Origin: Halogeometricum limi
Lineage (GTDB): Archaea; Halobacteriota; Halobacteria; Halobacteriales; Haloferacaceae
DNA length: 64,000 bases
Direction of reading: 5' to 3'
Assembly: GCF_900115785.1 (NCBI RefSeq)
Contig: NZ_FOYS01000003.1
Coordinates: forward strand, 248,001-312,000
Shown here: positions 35,708 to 44,802 of the stretch, piece by piece
Position numbering within the stretch: position 1 is the stretch's first letter
Layout: each line of letters begins with the position of its first letter
Notes under the pieces: generated by a model
The model's input: only the letters and a program-made list of their open reading frames with translations
Told to the model about the DNA's origin: nothing
The model's database searches: none
Made by a program: the position numbers and the translations under genes

Positions 35708-37387
35708 TCAGTCCTCGCCGCGCCGGTCGCGCATGTTCTGGCGGGTGAACTGCGGCGTCGCGCGCAGGCCGCGTTTCTTGCGGAACGAGCGGTAGAGTTG
35801 GACGAGAATCGGGACGGTCAAAAGCGCCGCGACGACGGCGGGGAAGACGCTCGACTGGTCGAACGCGTAGAGGATGGCCGTCGAGAGTGCGCCGACGGCG
35901 AGGAGGATGCCGTAGACGATTCGTCGCGCCAGTTTGTCCAACACGCCGTTCTTGTCCTCCAGTCGGACGTTCACCGTCAGGTTCTCGCGTTCGACCCTGT
36001 CGAGGACGCGGTCCAGTTTCGGCGGGACCGTAAAGAGCGCCTCCGTCGTCTTCTGGACTTGTCTGCCGGCGTCGGCGACGAGTTCCTTCGCCGTCTCCTC
36101 GTAGTACCCCTCCTCTCTGAGGTAGTCGGTCGCCACCGAGATGAAGTCGAAGTCCGAGTCGAGGGTGACGCAGACGCCCTCTACGACCGTCGCCACGCGG
36201 AGGACGAGCGCGAGATTTCGGGGCAGACGGAGGGGGAACTCGTAGATGGTGGACTCCACTTGTTCGATTATCTGCTGGACGCGGTACTGTTCGATGTCCT
36301 CGCCGCGGGCGTCGGCGATGGCCAGTTCCATCACGTCGCCCATCACCTGTCTGTCCGCCTCCGGCGAGAGCGTCCCCATCTCTATCAGGGCGTCGAGGAT
36401 GGCGTCGATGTTCTGGTTGGCGACGGCGACGTAGAAGTCGACGATTTTGTCCTGGATGAACGGGTCGACGCGCCCGGACATCCCGAAGTCGTAGAAGATG
36501 ATGGAGCCGTCCTCGTCGACGGCGAGGTTCCCGGGGTGGGGGTCGGCGTGGAAGACGCCGTCGTCGATTATCATCTGCAGGTAGATTCGCTGGAGTCTGG
36601 TCGCCAACTCCGTCCGGTCGACGCCCATCGCGTCCAGCGCTTCGATATCGTTTATCTTCGTCCCCGGGAGGTACTCCATCGTCAGCACGCGCGGCCCGGA
36701 GCGTTCCTCGATGGGTTCGGGAATCTGGATGGTGTCGTCCTCGGCGAAGTTCGACTGAATCCGGTCGAGGATGCGTCGCTCCCTGCTGTAGTCCATCTCT
36801 TGTCGGATGGTCTTGGCGAACTCGTCAGCGAGATTCTCCAGTGAGAACGCCCGCCCCTGTCCGATAAAGCGCATGATGAGCGGGAGAGACCACCGAATCA
36901 CCCGCAGGTCCGCCTCGACGAGCGACTCGATTCCGGGGCGGCGGACCTTCACGGCGACGTCCTCGCCGTCGTACCGGGCGGTGTACACCTGCCCGAGACT
37001 CGCGCCGCTTATCGGTTCCTCGTCGAACGAGACGAACGCCTCGTCTAACGGTCCGAGTTCCTCTTCGAGCACCTGCTTGGACTCCGCCCACGGCGCGGGC
37101 GGCACGTCGTCTTGCAGACTCGACAGCACCTCGATGTACGCCGGCGGGAGGATGTCCGGGCGCGTCGACAGCAGTTGACCGAGTTTGATGAACGTCGGAC
37201 CGAGCGTCAGGAGCGAGTCGAGGAGAATCTCCGCTCGTCTCGCTTGCTCTTCGGGGCCGACGCTCCGCGTTCCACCGAACAGGACGTACTTGCGACGGTC
37301 TCTCGTGTAGGCGACTATCAGCGGGAAGAACTGGTAGACGACGACGAGGAATCGCCAGTACGAACGGAAGTTGGCCAGCGTCACCAC
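35708..37387 (-). CDS. UbiB/ABC1-family atypical protein kinase
   Basis: A 559-residue membrane-associated protein of the UbiB (AarF/ABC1) family of ATP-binding kinase-like proteins tied to quinone metabolism or lipid handling. The KxGQ motif is FIKLGQLLSTRPD; the Ala-rich nucleotide loop is replaced by the family's ISGASLGQVYTA; the catalytic loop is FHADPHPGNL and the metal motif YDFGM. Two membrane helices close the C-terminus (about 490-535). GTG 37387 or the adjacent GTG is the start, 12 nt after the Hsp20 stop. Confidence 0.92.
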   Translation of the reverse strand: MVTLANFRSYWRFLVVVYQFFPLIVAYTRDRRKYVLFGGTRSVGPEEQARRAEILLDSLLTLGPTFIKLGQLLSTRPDILPPAYIEVLSSLQDDVPPAPWAESKQVLEEELGPLDEAFVSFDEEPISGASLGQVYTARYDGEDVAVKVRRPGIESLVEADLRVIRWSLPLIMRFIGQGRAFSLENLADEFAKTIRQEMDYSRERRILDRIQSNFAEDDTIQIPEPIEERSGPRVLTMEYLPGTKINDIEALDAMGVDRTELATRLQRIYLQMIIDDGVFHADPHPGNLAVDEDGSIIFYDFGMSGRVDPFIQDKIVDFYVAVANQNIDAILDALIEMGTLSPEADRQVMGDVMELAIADARGEDIEQYRVQQIIEQVESTIYEFPLRLPRNLALVLRVATVVEGVCVTLDSDFDFISVATDYLREEGYYEETAKELVADAGRQVQKTTEALFTVPPKLDRVLDRVERENLTVNVRLEDKNGVLDKLARRIVYGILLAVGALSTAILYAFDQSSVFPAVVAALLTVPILVQLYRSFRKKRGLRATPQFTRQNMRDRRGED

Positions 37388-37399
37388 CTCACCGCGTGG

Positions 37400-37774
37400 T
37401 CAGGCCTCTGTGTCGTCGTCGGCACCAGCGATGGGGATGGTTCGTTCGGGCGCGGACTCGCGTTTCGGCAGGCGGATGGTGAGGACGCCGCGGTCCATCT
37501 CGCTGTCGGCGCCGGCGCCCGTCGCGTCCGGCGGCAGCGGAATCTCGGCGTCTAAGAACAGCGAGCGGTCCTCGCGGACGTAGCGAAACTCCGGCGGCAG
37601 TTGCTTGTCGCGGCGCGCCTCGATGACGAGGCGACCCTTCTCGACGCGTAGTTCCGTCGTGTCGGGCGTCACGCCGGGGAGGTCCAGGACGAGGAGGTAC
37701 GCCTCGTCGGATTCCAACAGGTCGGCGAACACCGCGTCGGGGAGTTCCTGAAGCGCGTCCCGCAGTGCAGACAT
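37400..37774 (-). CDS. Hsp20/alpha-crystallin small heat shock protein
   Basis: A 124-residue small heat shock protein. The alpha-crystallin domain covers about residues 25-105 (YLLVLDLPGVTPDTTELRVE ... RGVLTIRLPK) and the C-terminal anchoring motif is the short I-P-I at about 115-117. It prevents protein aggregation in the cytoplasm. It precedes the UbiB-like gene by 12 nt on the same strand, so both are probably in one operon. Confidence 0.93.
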   Translation of the reverse strand: MSALRDALQELPDAVFADLLESDEAYLLVLDLPGVTPDTTELRVEKGRLVIEARRDKQLPPEFRYVREDRSLFLDAEIPLPPDATGAGADSEMDRGVLTIRLPKRESAPERTIPIAGADDDTEA

Positions 37775-37930
37775 ACTCTCCGGTTAGGGTGCCGGGTCGA
37801 AAAAGGCCGCGGTCGGGGAAGCGCTCGCTGCCGAAGCGTTCCGGCCGACGGCGGTCGAATCTGTCGTTCGGCACACAGCCGAACCGCCGGCGCGCGGAGC
37901 CTTTTACGGCCCGCCGCCCAACCGTACGAT

Positions 37931-39178
37931 ATGACCCACACGCACGACCGGCAGACGGCCGGGTTCAAAGAGCGAACGCGCGTCGCCGAGGCGCGCGAGA
38001 CGCTCCTCACGGCGGCGACACCGCACGACCGAACGGAGACACTTCCCGTCGGACGCGTCGACGGCCGCCCCCTCGCCGAGACCGTCTCCGCACCGAATCC
38101 CGTCCCGAACTACGACCGCGCCGCGATGGACGGGTGGGCCGTCCGCGCCGCGGACACCTTCGGCGCGTCGGGTCGGTCGCCGGCGGTCCTTCGCGTCGCC
38201 GTGAGCGAAGCTGAGTCCGACCCCGACGCGGCCGTCGAACCCGGGTCCGCCGTCCGCGTCCATACGGGCAGCGAACTCCCGCCCGGCGCGGACGCCGTCG
38301 TCATGATAGAACAGACCGAGGAAGTCGGCGGCGAACTGGAGGTGTTCGACGCCGTCACCGACGGGGAGAACGTCGGCGAGACGGGCGAAGACGTGGCCGA
38401 CGGGCAGGCCCTGTTCGACGCGGACCACGAACTCCGCCCCTCCGACCTCGGCCTCCTGAAGTCGGTCGGCATCGACGAGGTGTCCGTCTACGACCGACCC
38501 ACCGTCGGCGTGATTCCGACGGGCGAAGAACTCGTCCAATCCGACCCCGCCCCCGGCGAGATAGTCGAGACGAACGGCCTCACCGTCTCCCGACTGGTCG
38601 AACGCTGGGGCGGCGTCGCGACGTACCGGAACGTCGTCACCGACGACGCCGCCGCCCTGCGCGCGGCCGTCCAACGCGACCTGACGAAAGACGTCGTGGT
38701 GACTACCGGCGGGTCCTCCGTTGGAACGCGCGATTTGGTCCCCGACGTCGTCGCGGAGTTGGGCGAGGTACTCGTCCACGGCGTCGCCCTCAAGCCGGGA
38801 CACCCCGTCGCTCTCGGCGTGGTCGAGGACACGCCCGTCGTGATGCTACCGGGCTACCCCGTCGCCTGCATCGTCAACGCCGTCCAGTTCCTCCGTCCCC
38901 TCCTGAAACGCGTCGGCCACCTCGCCGACCGCCCGACGCCGACCGAGGAGGCGCGTCTCGTGCGAAAGATTCCGAGCGAACCCGGCGTCCGGACGTTCGC
39001 CCGCGTCCGACTCGGCGACGAGGACGGCGACCGAATCGCAGAACCGACCCGCGCGTCCGGGTCCGGCGTCCTCTCGTCGGTCGCTCTCGCGGACGGGTGG
39101 GTGGTCGTCCCCGAGGAGAAAGAGGGATACGGCGAAGGCGAAACCGTCACCGTCGAGGGCTGGGAGTGGTCCGCATGA
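37931..39178 (+). CDS. moeA: molybdopterin molybdotransferase MoeA, first copy
   Basis: A 415-residue MoeA, which inserts molybdate or tungstate into adenylated molybdopterin. The family blocks are seen: NYDRAAMDGWAVRA (60-73), TGSELPPGADAVVMIEQTE, GVIPTGEEL, ETNGLTVSRLVERWGG, TTGGSSVG and KPGHPVALG followed by LPGYPVA. All four domains appear complete. It overlaps the second moeA by 4 nt (ATGA), so the two are translationally coupled. Confidence 0.95.
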   Translation: MTHTHDRQTAGFKERTRVAEARETLLTAATPHDRTETLPVGRVDGRPLAETVSAPNPVPNYDRAAMDGWAVRAADTFGASGRSPAVLRVAVSEAESDPDAAVEPGSAVRVHTGSELPPGADAVVMIEQTEEVGGELEVFDAVTDGENVGETGEDVADGQALFDADHELRPSDLGLLKSVGIDEVSVYDRPTVGVIPTGEELVQSDPAPGEIVETNGLTVSRLVERWGGVATYRNVVTDDAAALRAAVQRDLTKDVVVTTGGSSVGTRDLVPDVVAELGEVLVHGVALKPGHPVALGVVEDTPVVMLPGYPVACIVNAVQFLRPLLKRVGHLADRPTPTEEARLVRKIPSEPGVRTFARVRLGDEDGDRIAEPTRASGSGVLSSVALADGWVVVPEEKEGYGEGETVTVEGWEWSA

Positions 39179-41076
39179 GCCGAAAGGAGTTCCGCGACCT
39201 CGCCGAACCGGTCGCGGCGCACGACGCCATCGCGAGTCTGGACCTGACGCCCGAGACGGAAACCGTCCCGCTCCGAGAGTCGCGCGGCCGCGTCCTCGCG
39301 GAGCGAATCGACGCCGAGATGGACGTCCCCGGGTTCGACAGAGCGAGCATGGACGGCTACGCCGTCCGCGGCCGCGACACGTTCGGCGCGGGCGAGGCCT
39401 CGCCCGTCGAACTCGAACTCGTCGGCGCGGTCCACGCGGGCGCGGAACCCGATGTCACCGTCGGCGAGGGCGAGGCCGCGGAGATTTCGACGGGTGCCGT
39501 GATGCCCGACGGCGCCGACGCCGTCGTCATCGTCGAACGGACCGAAGAGCGAGACGAGAGCGTCCTCGTCCGCGACGCCGTCGCCCCCGGCGACAGCGTG
39601 ATGCTCGCGGGGGCCGACGTCGCCGCCGGCGCGCGCGCACTCGGTCCGGGGACGCGACTCACCCCCCGCGAGATAGGACTGCTCTCGGCACTCGGCGTCG
39701 ACGAGGTGCCTGTCCGCGGACGGCCGACGGTCGGCATCATCTCGACCGGCGACGAACTCGTGCGGCCGGGCGACCCCCTGAACAGCGACGCCGGACAGAT
39801 TTACGACGTCAACAGCTACACCGTCGCCACCGGCGTCGAGGAGGCGGGCGGCGAGGTTCGACTCTACCCCCACGCCGGCGACGACTACGACGAGATGGAA
39901 CGCCTCCTGCTCGAAGCGGCCGACGAGTGCGACCTGGTGCTCTCCTCGGGGTCCACCTCCGCGTCCGCCGTCGACGTCATCTACCGCGTCATCGAGTCGC
40001 GCGGCGAACTCCTCCTCCACGGCGTCGCCGTCAAACCCGGCAAGCCGATGCTCGTCGGAACCCTCGGCGAGGCTGACGACGGCCACGCGTCCGCCTACGT
40101 CGGCCTGCCGGGCTACCCCGTCTCGGCGCTCACCATCTTCCAGACGTTCGTCGCGCCCGCGATTCGACGGGCCGCGGGCGTGCCCGAACCCCGAACCGCG
40201 ACGGTCGAAGGAACGATGGCCGTCCGCGAACGCTACGGCGAGGGCCGTCTCCGCCTGATGCCGGTCGGACTCGTCGAAGACGCGGACGGCGAGACGCTCG
40301 TCTACCCCGTCGACAAGGGCAGCGGTGCGACCACGTCGCTCGTCGAGGCGGACGGCGTCGTCGAAGTCCACCCGGACACCGAGTACCTCGCCGCGGGCGA
40401 GTCCGTGGACGTGCGCCTGTTCTCGCCCGACGTCCGCGCGCCGACGCTCCTCGGCGTCGGCGAGGACGACCCGGCGCTCTCGCGTCTCTTGGACCGCCTC
40501 GACGCGCCGCGCTACCTCGCCGTCGGGAGTCGAGAGGGACTGCGTCGCCTCCGCGACGACGTGCCGGACGTGGCCGTCGTCGCCGGGGAGACCGGTCGGG
40601 ACGTCGACAGCGTCGAGATAGGCGGGTGGACCCGCGAGTGGGGACTCGTCGTCCCCGCGGACGACCCGAACGACGTCTCGGGGCTCTCGGACCTCGTCGA
40701 CCGCGACCTGCGGTTCGTCAACCGCGACACGAACTCGGGGCTTCGGACGACGCTGAGTAACGCGCTGGCGGACCTCGCCGCAGAGCGTGAAACCGAGCGA
40801 CACGAACTCGTCGAGGCCATCGACGGCTTCGAGTTGACGACGAAAGCGACGGAGAGTCCGGCCCGGGCCGTCCTCCGGGGGAAGGCGGACGTCGGCCTCG
40901 GACTCCGCGCGACGGCCGAGTCGCTCGGGATGGGGTTCGTCTCAGTCGGAACGGAGACGGTCCGCGTCCACGCGAACCCGAACCGCACGGCGAAGGGGAG
41001 CGTCGAGGCGTTCTCCGCGCTCCTCGAATCCGCGGACGACGTGTTCGATACGCTCGCGGGCTACGACTCCGACTGA
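39175..41076 (+). CDS. moeA: MoeA fused to a C-terminal PBP-like substrate-binding domain
   Basis: A 633-residue fusion. Residues 1-410 are MoeA (FDRASMDGYAVRG, TGAVMPDGADAVVIVERTE, GIISTGDEL, DVNSYTV, SSGSTSAS, KPGKPMLVG, LPGYPVS). Residues about 430-633 form a periplasmic-binding-protein-like domain of the LysR/molybdate type (LRFVNRDTNSGLRTTL, ARAVLRGKADVGLGLRATAE), probably sensing a metal oxyanion or cofactor. SSGSTS at the gephyrin-type active site differs from the usual TTGG(T/S)S of the first copy. The pair shares one operon. Confidence 0.93.
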   Translation: MSRKEFRDLAEPVAAHDAIASLDLTPETETVPLRESRGRVLAERIDAEMDVPGFDRASMDGYAVRGRDTFGAGEASPVELELVGAVHAGAEPDVTVGEGEAAEISTGAVMPDGADAVVIVERTEERDESVLVRDAVAPGDSVMLAGADVAAGARALGPGTRLTPREIGLLSALGVDEVPVRGRPTVGIISTGDELVRPGDPLNSDAGQIYDVNSYTVATGVEEAGGEVRLYPHAGDDYDEMERLLLEAADECDLVLSSGSTSASAVDVIYRVIESRGELLLHGVAVKPGKPMLVGTLGEADDGHASAYVGLPGYPVSALTIFQTFVAPAIRRAAGVPEPRTATVEGTMAVRERYGEGRLRLMPVGLVEDADGETLVYPVDKGSGATTSLVEADGVVEVHPDTEYLAAGESVDVRLFSPDVRAPTLLGVGEDDPALSRLLDRLDAPRYLAVGSREGLRRLRDDVPDVAVVAGETGRDVDSVEIGGWTREWGLVVPADDPNDVSGLSDLVDRDLRFVNRDTNSGLRTTLSNALADLAAERETERHELVEAIDGFELTTKATESPARAVLRGKADVGLGLRATAESLGMGFVSVGTETVRVHANPNRTAKGSVEAFSALLESADDVFDTLAGYDSD

Positions 41077-41143
41077 CGAGAGCGACCTTCACTTCGCTTC
41101 GGATGAGACGAGATATTTTGTGGGAGGAGTGTGATTTCCGGAT

Positions 41144-41920
41144 ATGTCCTCGAAACAGACTGTTCTCCACGTGGACGACGACCCCGACACGTTGGAGCTC
41201 TCCGCACTGACGCTCGAACGACTCGGCGGCGACGACGTCGACGTCGAGACGGCGACCGACGCGACGGAAGCCCTCGAACTGCTGGACTCGGCCGCCGTCG
41301 ACTGTCTCGTCACCGACTCGCTCCGTCTCGCAGACGGTCAGGCGTTCGTCGTCGCCGCGCGCGAACGCGACGCGTCGCTCCCGATAGTGTTCTACACCGG
41401 GAAAGCGTGGGACGAAGTCGCGGCCGACGCACTCGAAGCCCGCATCTCTCAGTACGTCAGGAAGGGCGATTTGGACGGTGTCGAGGCGGTCGCAGAACGG
41501 GCGTTAGAGCTCTCCTCGAGGGACCGCACCCCGAAAGTCGAAGCGGCTGACTTCTGCTCCGAAGCGGTCGACGACGCGGACGCAGGCGAGGTGCCCGAGG
41601 ACCCGTCCGAGTCGTTCCCCGCCGAGGTGGCCGACAGTCGGTGGACGGTCGCCGGCGTCCACGACTGGGACGCCGACGACGAACTGGTGACGACCGTCGC
41701 GAACGTCGTCGAGGCGTACACGGGCGTCGACGTGGCGAACGCCGAACCGTTGTTCACCGCCGTCGACTTGGAGGCGGTCGAGACGGTCCTCCAACCGCGG
41801 GCCGACGACACGCCGCGCTACGACGTACAGGTGCGATTCCCGTACCGGTCGTGGGAAGTCGCCATCTCCAGCGACGGCTACGTGGCGGTTCGTGACCTCC
41901 CGGAGACGGGCGACGAGTAG
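41144..41920 (+). CDS. response regulator with HalOD1 output domain
   Basis: A 258-residue protein. Residues 5-120 are a receiver domain with acidic DDD (11-13), D58 as phospho-acceptor (LVTDS) and the FYTGKA loop. Residues about 170-250 are the HalOD1 domain of unknown activity found only in haloarchaea (VANVVEAYTGVDVANAEPLF ... QVRFPYRSWEVAISSDGYV). No kinase gene is adjacent. A GATATTTT box lies about 32 nt upstream of the ATG. Confidence 0.88.
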   Translation: MSSKQTVLHVDDDPDTLELSALTLERLGGDDVDVETATDATEALELLDSAAVDCLVTDSLRLADGQAFVVAARERDASLPIVFYTGKAWDEVAADALEARISQYVRKGDLDGVEAVAERALELSSRDRTPKVEAADFCSEAVDDADAGEVPEDPSESFPAEVADSRWTVAGVHDWDADDELVTTVANVVEAYTGVDVANAEPLFTAVDLEAVETVLQPRADDTPRYDVQVRFPYRSWEVAISSDGYVAVRDLPETGDE

Positions 41921-41926
41921 TCAGCC

Positions 41927-42610
41927 TCAGTCCGACGCGAACCCGCCGTCGACGGCGACCCCGCGGTCGAACAGGTCGTCGAACGTCTCGATTCGGACGT
42001 CGGCGAGGACGCACCGTCCGCGGCGTTCCGTGGTGTGGCGTTCGACGTGCATCCCGTCGAGACCGGCGTTCCACGCCGCGCCGATGTCCGAGGAGCCATC
42101 GCCCGCGAGGACGCCGCGTCCGGCGCTCTCGGGGTCGAGACCGAGTCCGCGCATCGTGCGGTAGACGGGAGCGGGGTCGGGTTTCCATCCGAGTTCTTCG
42201 GTGCAGCAGACGACGGTGTCGAACCAGTCGCGAACGTCGAGATGGTCGAGGACGGGGTCGGCGAGGAACTGCTGGCAGTGCGTGACGACGCCCACCGGAA
42301 CGCCCTCGGGGATGGCCGAGAGGAGGCGGGCGGCGTCGTCGTGGAGGTAGGTCGCCTCCGCGCGGGCCTGCGGGTCCTCGACGGCGTGGAAGGCGGGCCA
42401 GAACTCTGCGGGGTCGATACCCCACTCGCGCAGTTGCGGGTCGCGCGCGCCGCCGAGTCCGTGCCAGACGACTTCGGCCTCGCGGTCGGTGAACGTCCGG
42501 CCGAGTCGGTCGCCGACCCGGTCGAACACCTCGCGGGTGTACGACCACTCGGCGTCGACGAGTGTGCCGTCGAGGTCGAACAGCCAGAAATCGTACGCGT
42601 CGGCAACCAT
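41927..42610 (-). CDS. HAD-superfamily hydrolase (phosphatase)
   Basis: A 227-residue haloacid dehalogenase-type phosphatase. Motif I is FDLDGTLVD with nucleophile D12 and acid D14; motif II is VVTHCQ (Thr); motif III is the Lys of WKPDP; motif IV is LAGDGSSDIGAAWNAG with the metal Asp pair. The cap is the small helical type seen in phosphoglycolate phosphatase-like enzymes. Substrate unknown. It converges on the HalOD1 regulator gene. Confidence 0.92.
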   Translation of the reverse strand: MVADAYDFWLFDLDGTLVDAEWSYTREVFDRVGDRLGRTFTDREAEVVWHGLGGARDPQLREWGIDPAEFWPAFHAVEDPQARAEATYLHDDAARLLSAIPEGVPVGVVTHCQQFLADPVLDHLDVRDWFDTVVCCTEELGWKPDPAPVYRTMRGLGLDPESAGRGVLAGDGSSDIGAAWNAGLDGMHVERHTTERRGRCVLADVRIETFDDLFDRGVAVDGGFASD

Positions 42611-42699
42611 CGGAACGCCGACTAAGCGTCCGGACGTAATGTGCTTTTCGCCAATACTGTCAGCGGCGCTAGCCCGTTCGTTCAGTCGCTCTCGTCCCG

Positions 42700-43074
42700 T
42701 CACTCGGTCTCTTCGACGCGGATACTCGACCCGAGATACTTGTGCCGAACCTCGTAGACGGCGTCGGCGTTGAACAGGTCCAACTGCTCGGCTATCTCGG
42801 CGTCCATGGCCTCGACGTACGCCTCGTCGGCCCGCAACTCGCTGAACGACACCGAGTCGACGGGCACCGAGAGCCAGTCTTCTGCGAGTTCTCTGGCGTG
42901 TCGCTCGTCGTTCACGTCGCCGCGCCAGAGCGTGTCGCGGAAGAACAGCCACCCGTCTTCGCCCGGTTCGGCGGCGGGCACCTCCACCACCGTCTCGAAC
43001 GTCCGGGGAGCGGTGCGGACGCCGCGCTGGGTGTCGAGTCGAAAGCGCACGCGGAAGACGTAGGCGGCGTCCAC
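42700..43074 (-). CDS. LWR-salt protein
   Basis: A 124-residue acidic protein of the haloarchaeal LWR-salt family, named for the Leu-Trp-Arg motif, here TLWRGDVND at about residues 49-57. Mostly beta-strands followed by helices; no known enzymatic motif. It starts 3 nt after the stop of the pterin dehydratase gene on the same strand. Function unknown; the family is confined to halophilic archaea. Confidence 0.85.
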   Translation of the reverse strand: MDAAYVFRVRFRLDTQRGVRTAPRTFETVVEVPAAEPGEDGWLFFRDTLWRGDVNDERHARELAEDWLSVPVDSVSFSELRADEAYVEAMDAEIAEQLDLFNADAVYEVRHKYLGSSIRVEETE

Positions 43075-43077
43075 GGC

Positions 43078-43353
43078 CTATCGCTCGTCGTCGAACAGGC
43101 CGGCCAGTCGGACGTCTTTCTCCGTGATTCCGCCCTCTTCGTGGCTCGTGAGCCGAACTTCGACCTCTTTGTAGCCGACGATAATCTCGGGGTGGTGGAA
43201 CTCCTCTTCGGCGACTTCGCCCACCTTCGTGACGAACTCGATTCCCTTCAGGTAGTCGTCGAACTCGTACGTCCGCGTTATCTCGTCGCCGTCCTGTTCC
43301 CAACCGTCCGGGATGCGAGTCTGAATCTCGTCGTCGTCGAGTAGTTCGGCCAT
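43078..43353 (-). CDS. pterin-4-alpha-carbinolamine dehydratase (4a-hydroxytetrahydrobiopterin dehydratase)
   Basis: A 91-residue alpha-beta PCD-fold protein. The active-site His block is EEFHHPEIIV. In bacteria the enzyme recycles tetrahydrobiopterin or, as a relative, helps molybdopterin or folate chemistry. It precedes the LWR-salt gene by 3 nt, so the two are likely co-transcribed. Length and motif are normal for the family. Confidence 0.93.
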   Translation of the reverse strand: MAELLDDDEIQTRIPDGWEQDGDEITRTYEFDDYLKGIEFVTKVGEVAEEEFHHPEIIVGYKEVEVRLTSHEEGGITEKDVRLAGLFDDER

Positions 43354-43419
43354 GCCCGAGGAGTCGGCCGCCGAATGAATAACGTTTCTCCCCGTTCGGG
43401 AGGCGAAAACGACCTCCGC

Positions 43420-44802
43420 TCAGTCGTCGGCGAGGCTCTCGACGACGTGTCGGGGCACGTCGGCGTCCTCGGGAATCTCGTCGGGGAGGTTCTCCGGCAT
43501 CCCCTCGCGCGGCCCGGACGGTGCGTCGGTCGACGCGTCCGCGCCGCCGAAGTCGGGGTCGAACAGCGTCATCGCCGTCTGGATGGTGTCCCAGTCGTCT
43601 TCGACGGCGGCCTCGCGGAGGCTCTTCGTCGGCGCGGAGAGCAGTTGTCCGACGAGGGCGTCCGCCAACGCGGAGACGGTCTCTCGCTGTTCGTCGGTCA
43701 ACTCTCCCTGCGCGTCGAGTTTCGAGAGCGCCGTGTCGACTTCGCGCTGTTTGACCCGCTCTGCGGCCTCGTACATCCCGCTGATGGCCCGGTCGGCGCG
43801 CTTTCGTTTGAACGCGTCGAGCAGTCTCTCGAACTCGTCGTCTATCATGGATTCGACGCGGTCTGCGGCTTCTCGACGGCGTGCTCGCGTCTCTTCTGTC
43901 ACCGACTCCAACCCGTCGATGTCGTGGAGGGAGACGCCCGGAACCTCGGCGACGGCGGGGTCGACGTCGCGCGGTTGTGCGAGGTCGATGAGCGTCGTCT
44001 CGCTTCCGGTGTCGAGGTGCGCGGGCGAGAGGACGTAGTCGGGACTCCCGGTGGCCGAGACGACCACCGACGCGTCGGCGACGGCGTCGGAAACGGCCGC
44101 GAGCGGAACCGCCCGCGCCGACAGTTCGGGGGTCGACTCTTCGATTTCGGCGGCGACGTGTTCCGCGTGGGGGACGGTCCGGTTGGCGACGAGGAGTTCG
44201 TCGACGCCGGCGGCGGCGAGCGACTTCGCCGCCAACGTTCCCATCTCGCCCGCGCCGACGACCAGCGCCGTCTGGCCGGCGACGGCCGTCTCCGACTCGG
44301 CGAGTCTGACCGCCGCCGACCCGAGCGAGACGGCGCCTTCGTTGATGGCGGTCTCCGTCCGGGCGCGTTCGCCGACGTGAATCGCCTTCGTGACGGCGTC
44401 GTCCAGCATCCGGCCGATACCGCCGACGCTGCGGGCCTCCTCGAACGCGCGCTTGAGTTGGCCGAGAATCTGGTCCTCGCCGAGGACGAGCGATTCGAGT
44501 CCGGCCGCGACGCGCATCAGGTGACGGAGACTCTGTTCGTGGTTCGTGTCGACGACTGCGGCGTCGCGGACGTCCGGGGCGAAGTCGTCGAGTGCCCGGC
44601 GGCCGACGGCCTGTGCGTCGGTGACGACGTAGGCCTCGGCACGGTTGCACGTCTGGAGTGCGAACGCCTCGGAGACTCCGTCCCGTGCAAGGAGGCTCTC
44701 GACGGCGGAGCGGACGTCGTCGGTCGACGCGGACGCAATCTCGTCGACGGTCGCGCGGTCGTGCGCCACGCGGACGCCCGAGATGACGCCTCCGTTCCTC
44801 AT
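43420..44802 (-). CDS. hemA: glutamyl-tRNA reductase
   Basis: A 460-residue enzyme that reduces glutamyl-tRNA to glutamate-1-semialdehyde, the first committed step of tetrapyrrole synthesis. The catalytic cysteine is C52 (LQTCNRAE), the tRNA/substrate block is GLESLVLGEDQILGQ, and the NADPH loop is VVGAGEMGTLAA. The C-terminal dimerisation helices follow, then an acidic extension of about 45 residues. Its ATG overlaps the stop of the precorrin-2 dehydrogenase gene by 4 nt. Confidence 0.96.
   Translation of the reverse strand: MRNGGVISGVRVAHDRATVDEIASASTDDVRSAVESLLARDGVSEAFALQTCNRAEAYVVTDAQAVGRRALDDFAPDVRDAAVVDTNHEQSLRHLMRVAAGLESLVLGEDQILGQLKRAFEEARSVGGIGRMLDDAVTKAIHVGERARTETAINEGAVSLGSAAVRLAESETAVAGQTALVVGAGEMGTLAAKSLAAAGVDELLVANRTVPHAEHVAAEIEESTPELSARAVPLAAVSDAVADASVVVSATGSPDYVLSPAHLDTGSETTLIDLAQPRDVDPAVAEVPGVSLHDIDGLESVTEETRARRREAADRVESMIDDEFERLLDAFKRKRADRAISGMYEAAERVKQREVDTALSKLDAQGELTDEQRETVSALADALVGQLLSAPTKSLREAAVEDDWDTIQTAMTLFDPDFGGADASTDAPSGPREGMPENLPDEIPEDADVPRHVVESLADD

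Noticed and set aside
35504-36844. 446-residue plus-strand frame across the UbiB-like gene
   Set aside because: The opposite strand encodes a complete UbiB-family protein with KxGQ and the D-P-H-P-G-N-L block; the plus frame has only shadow composition.
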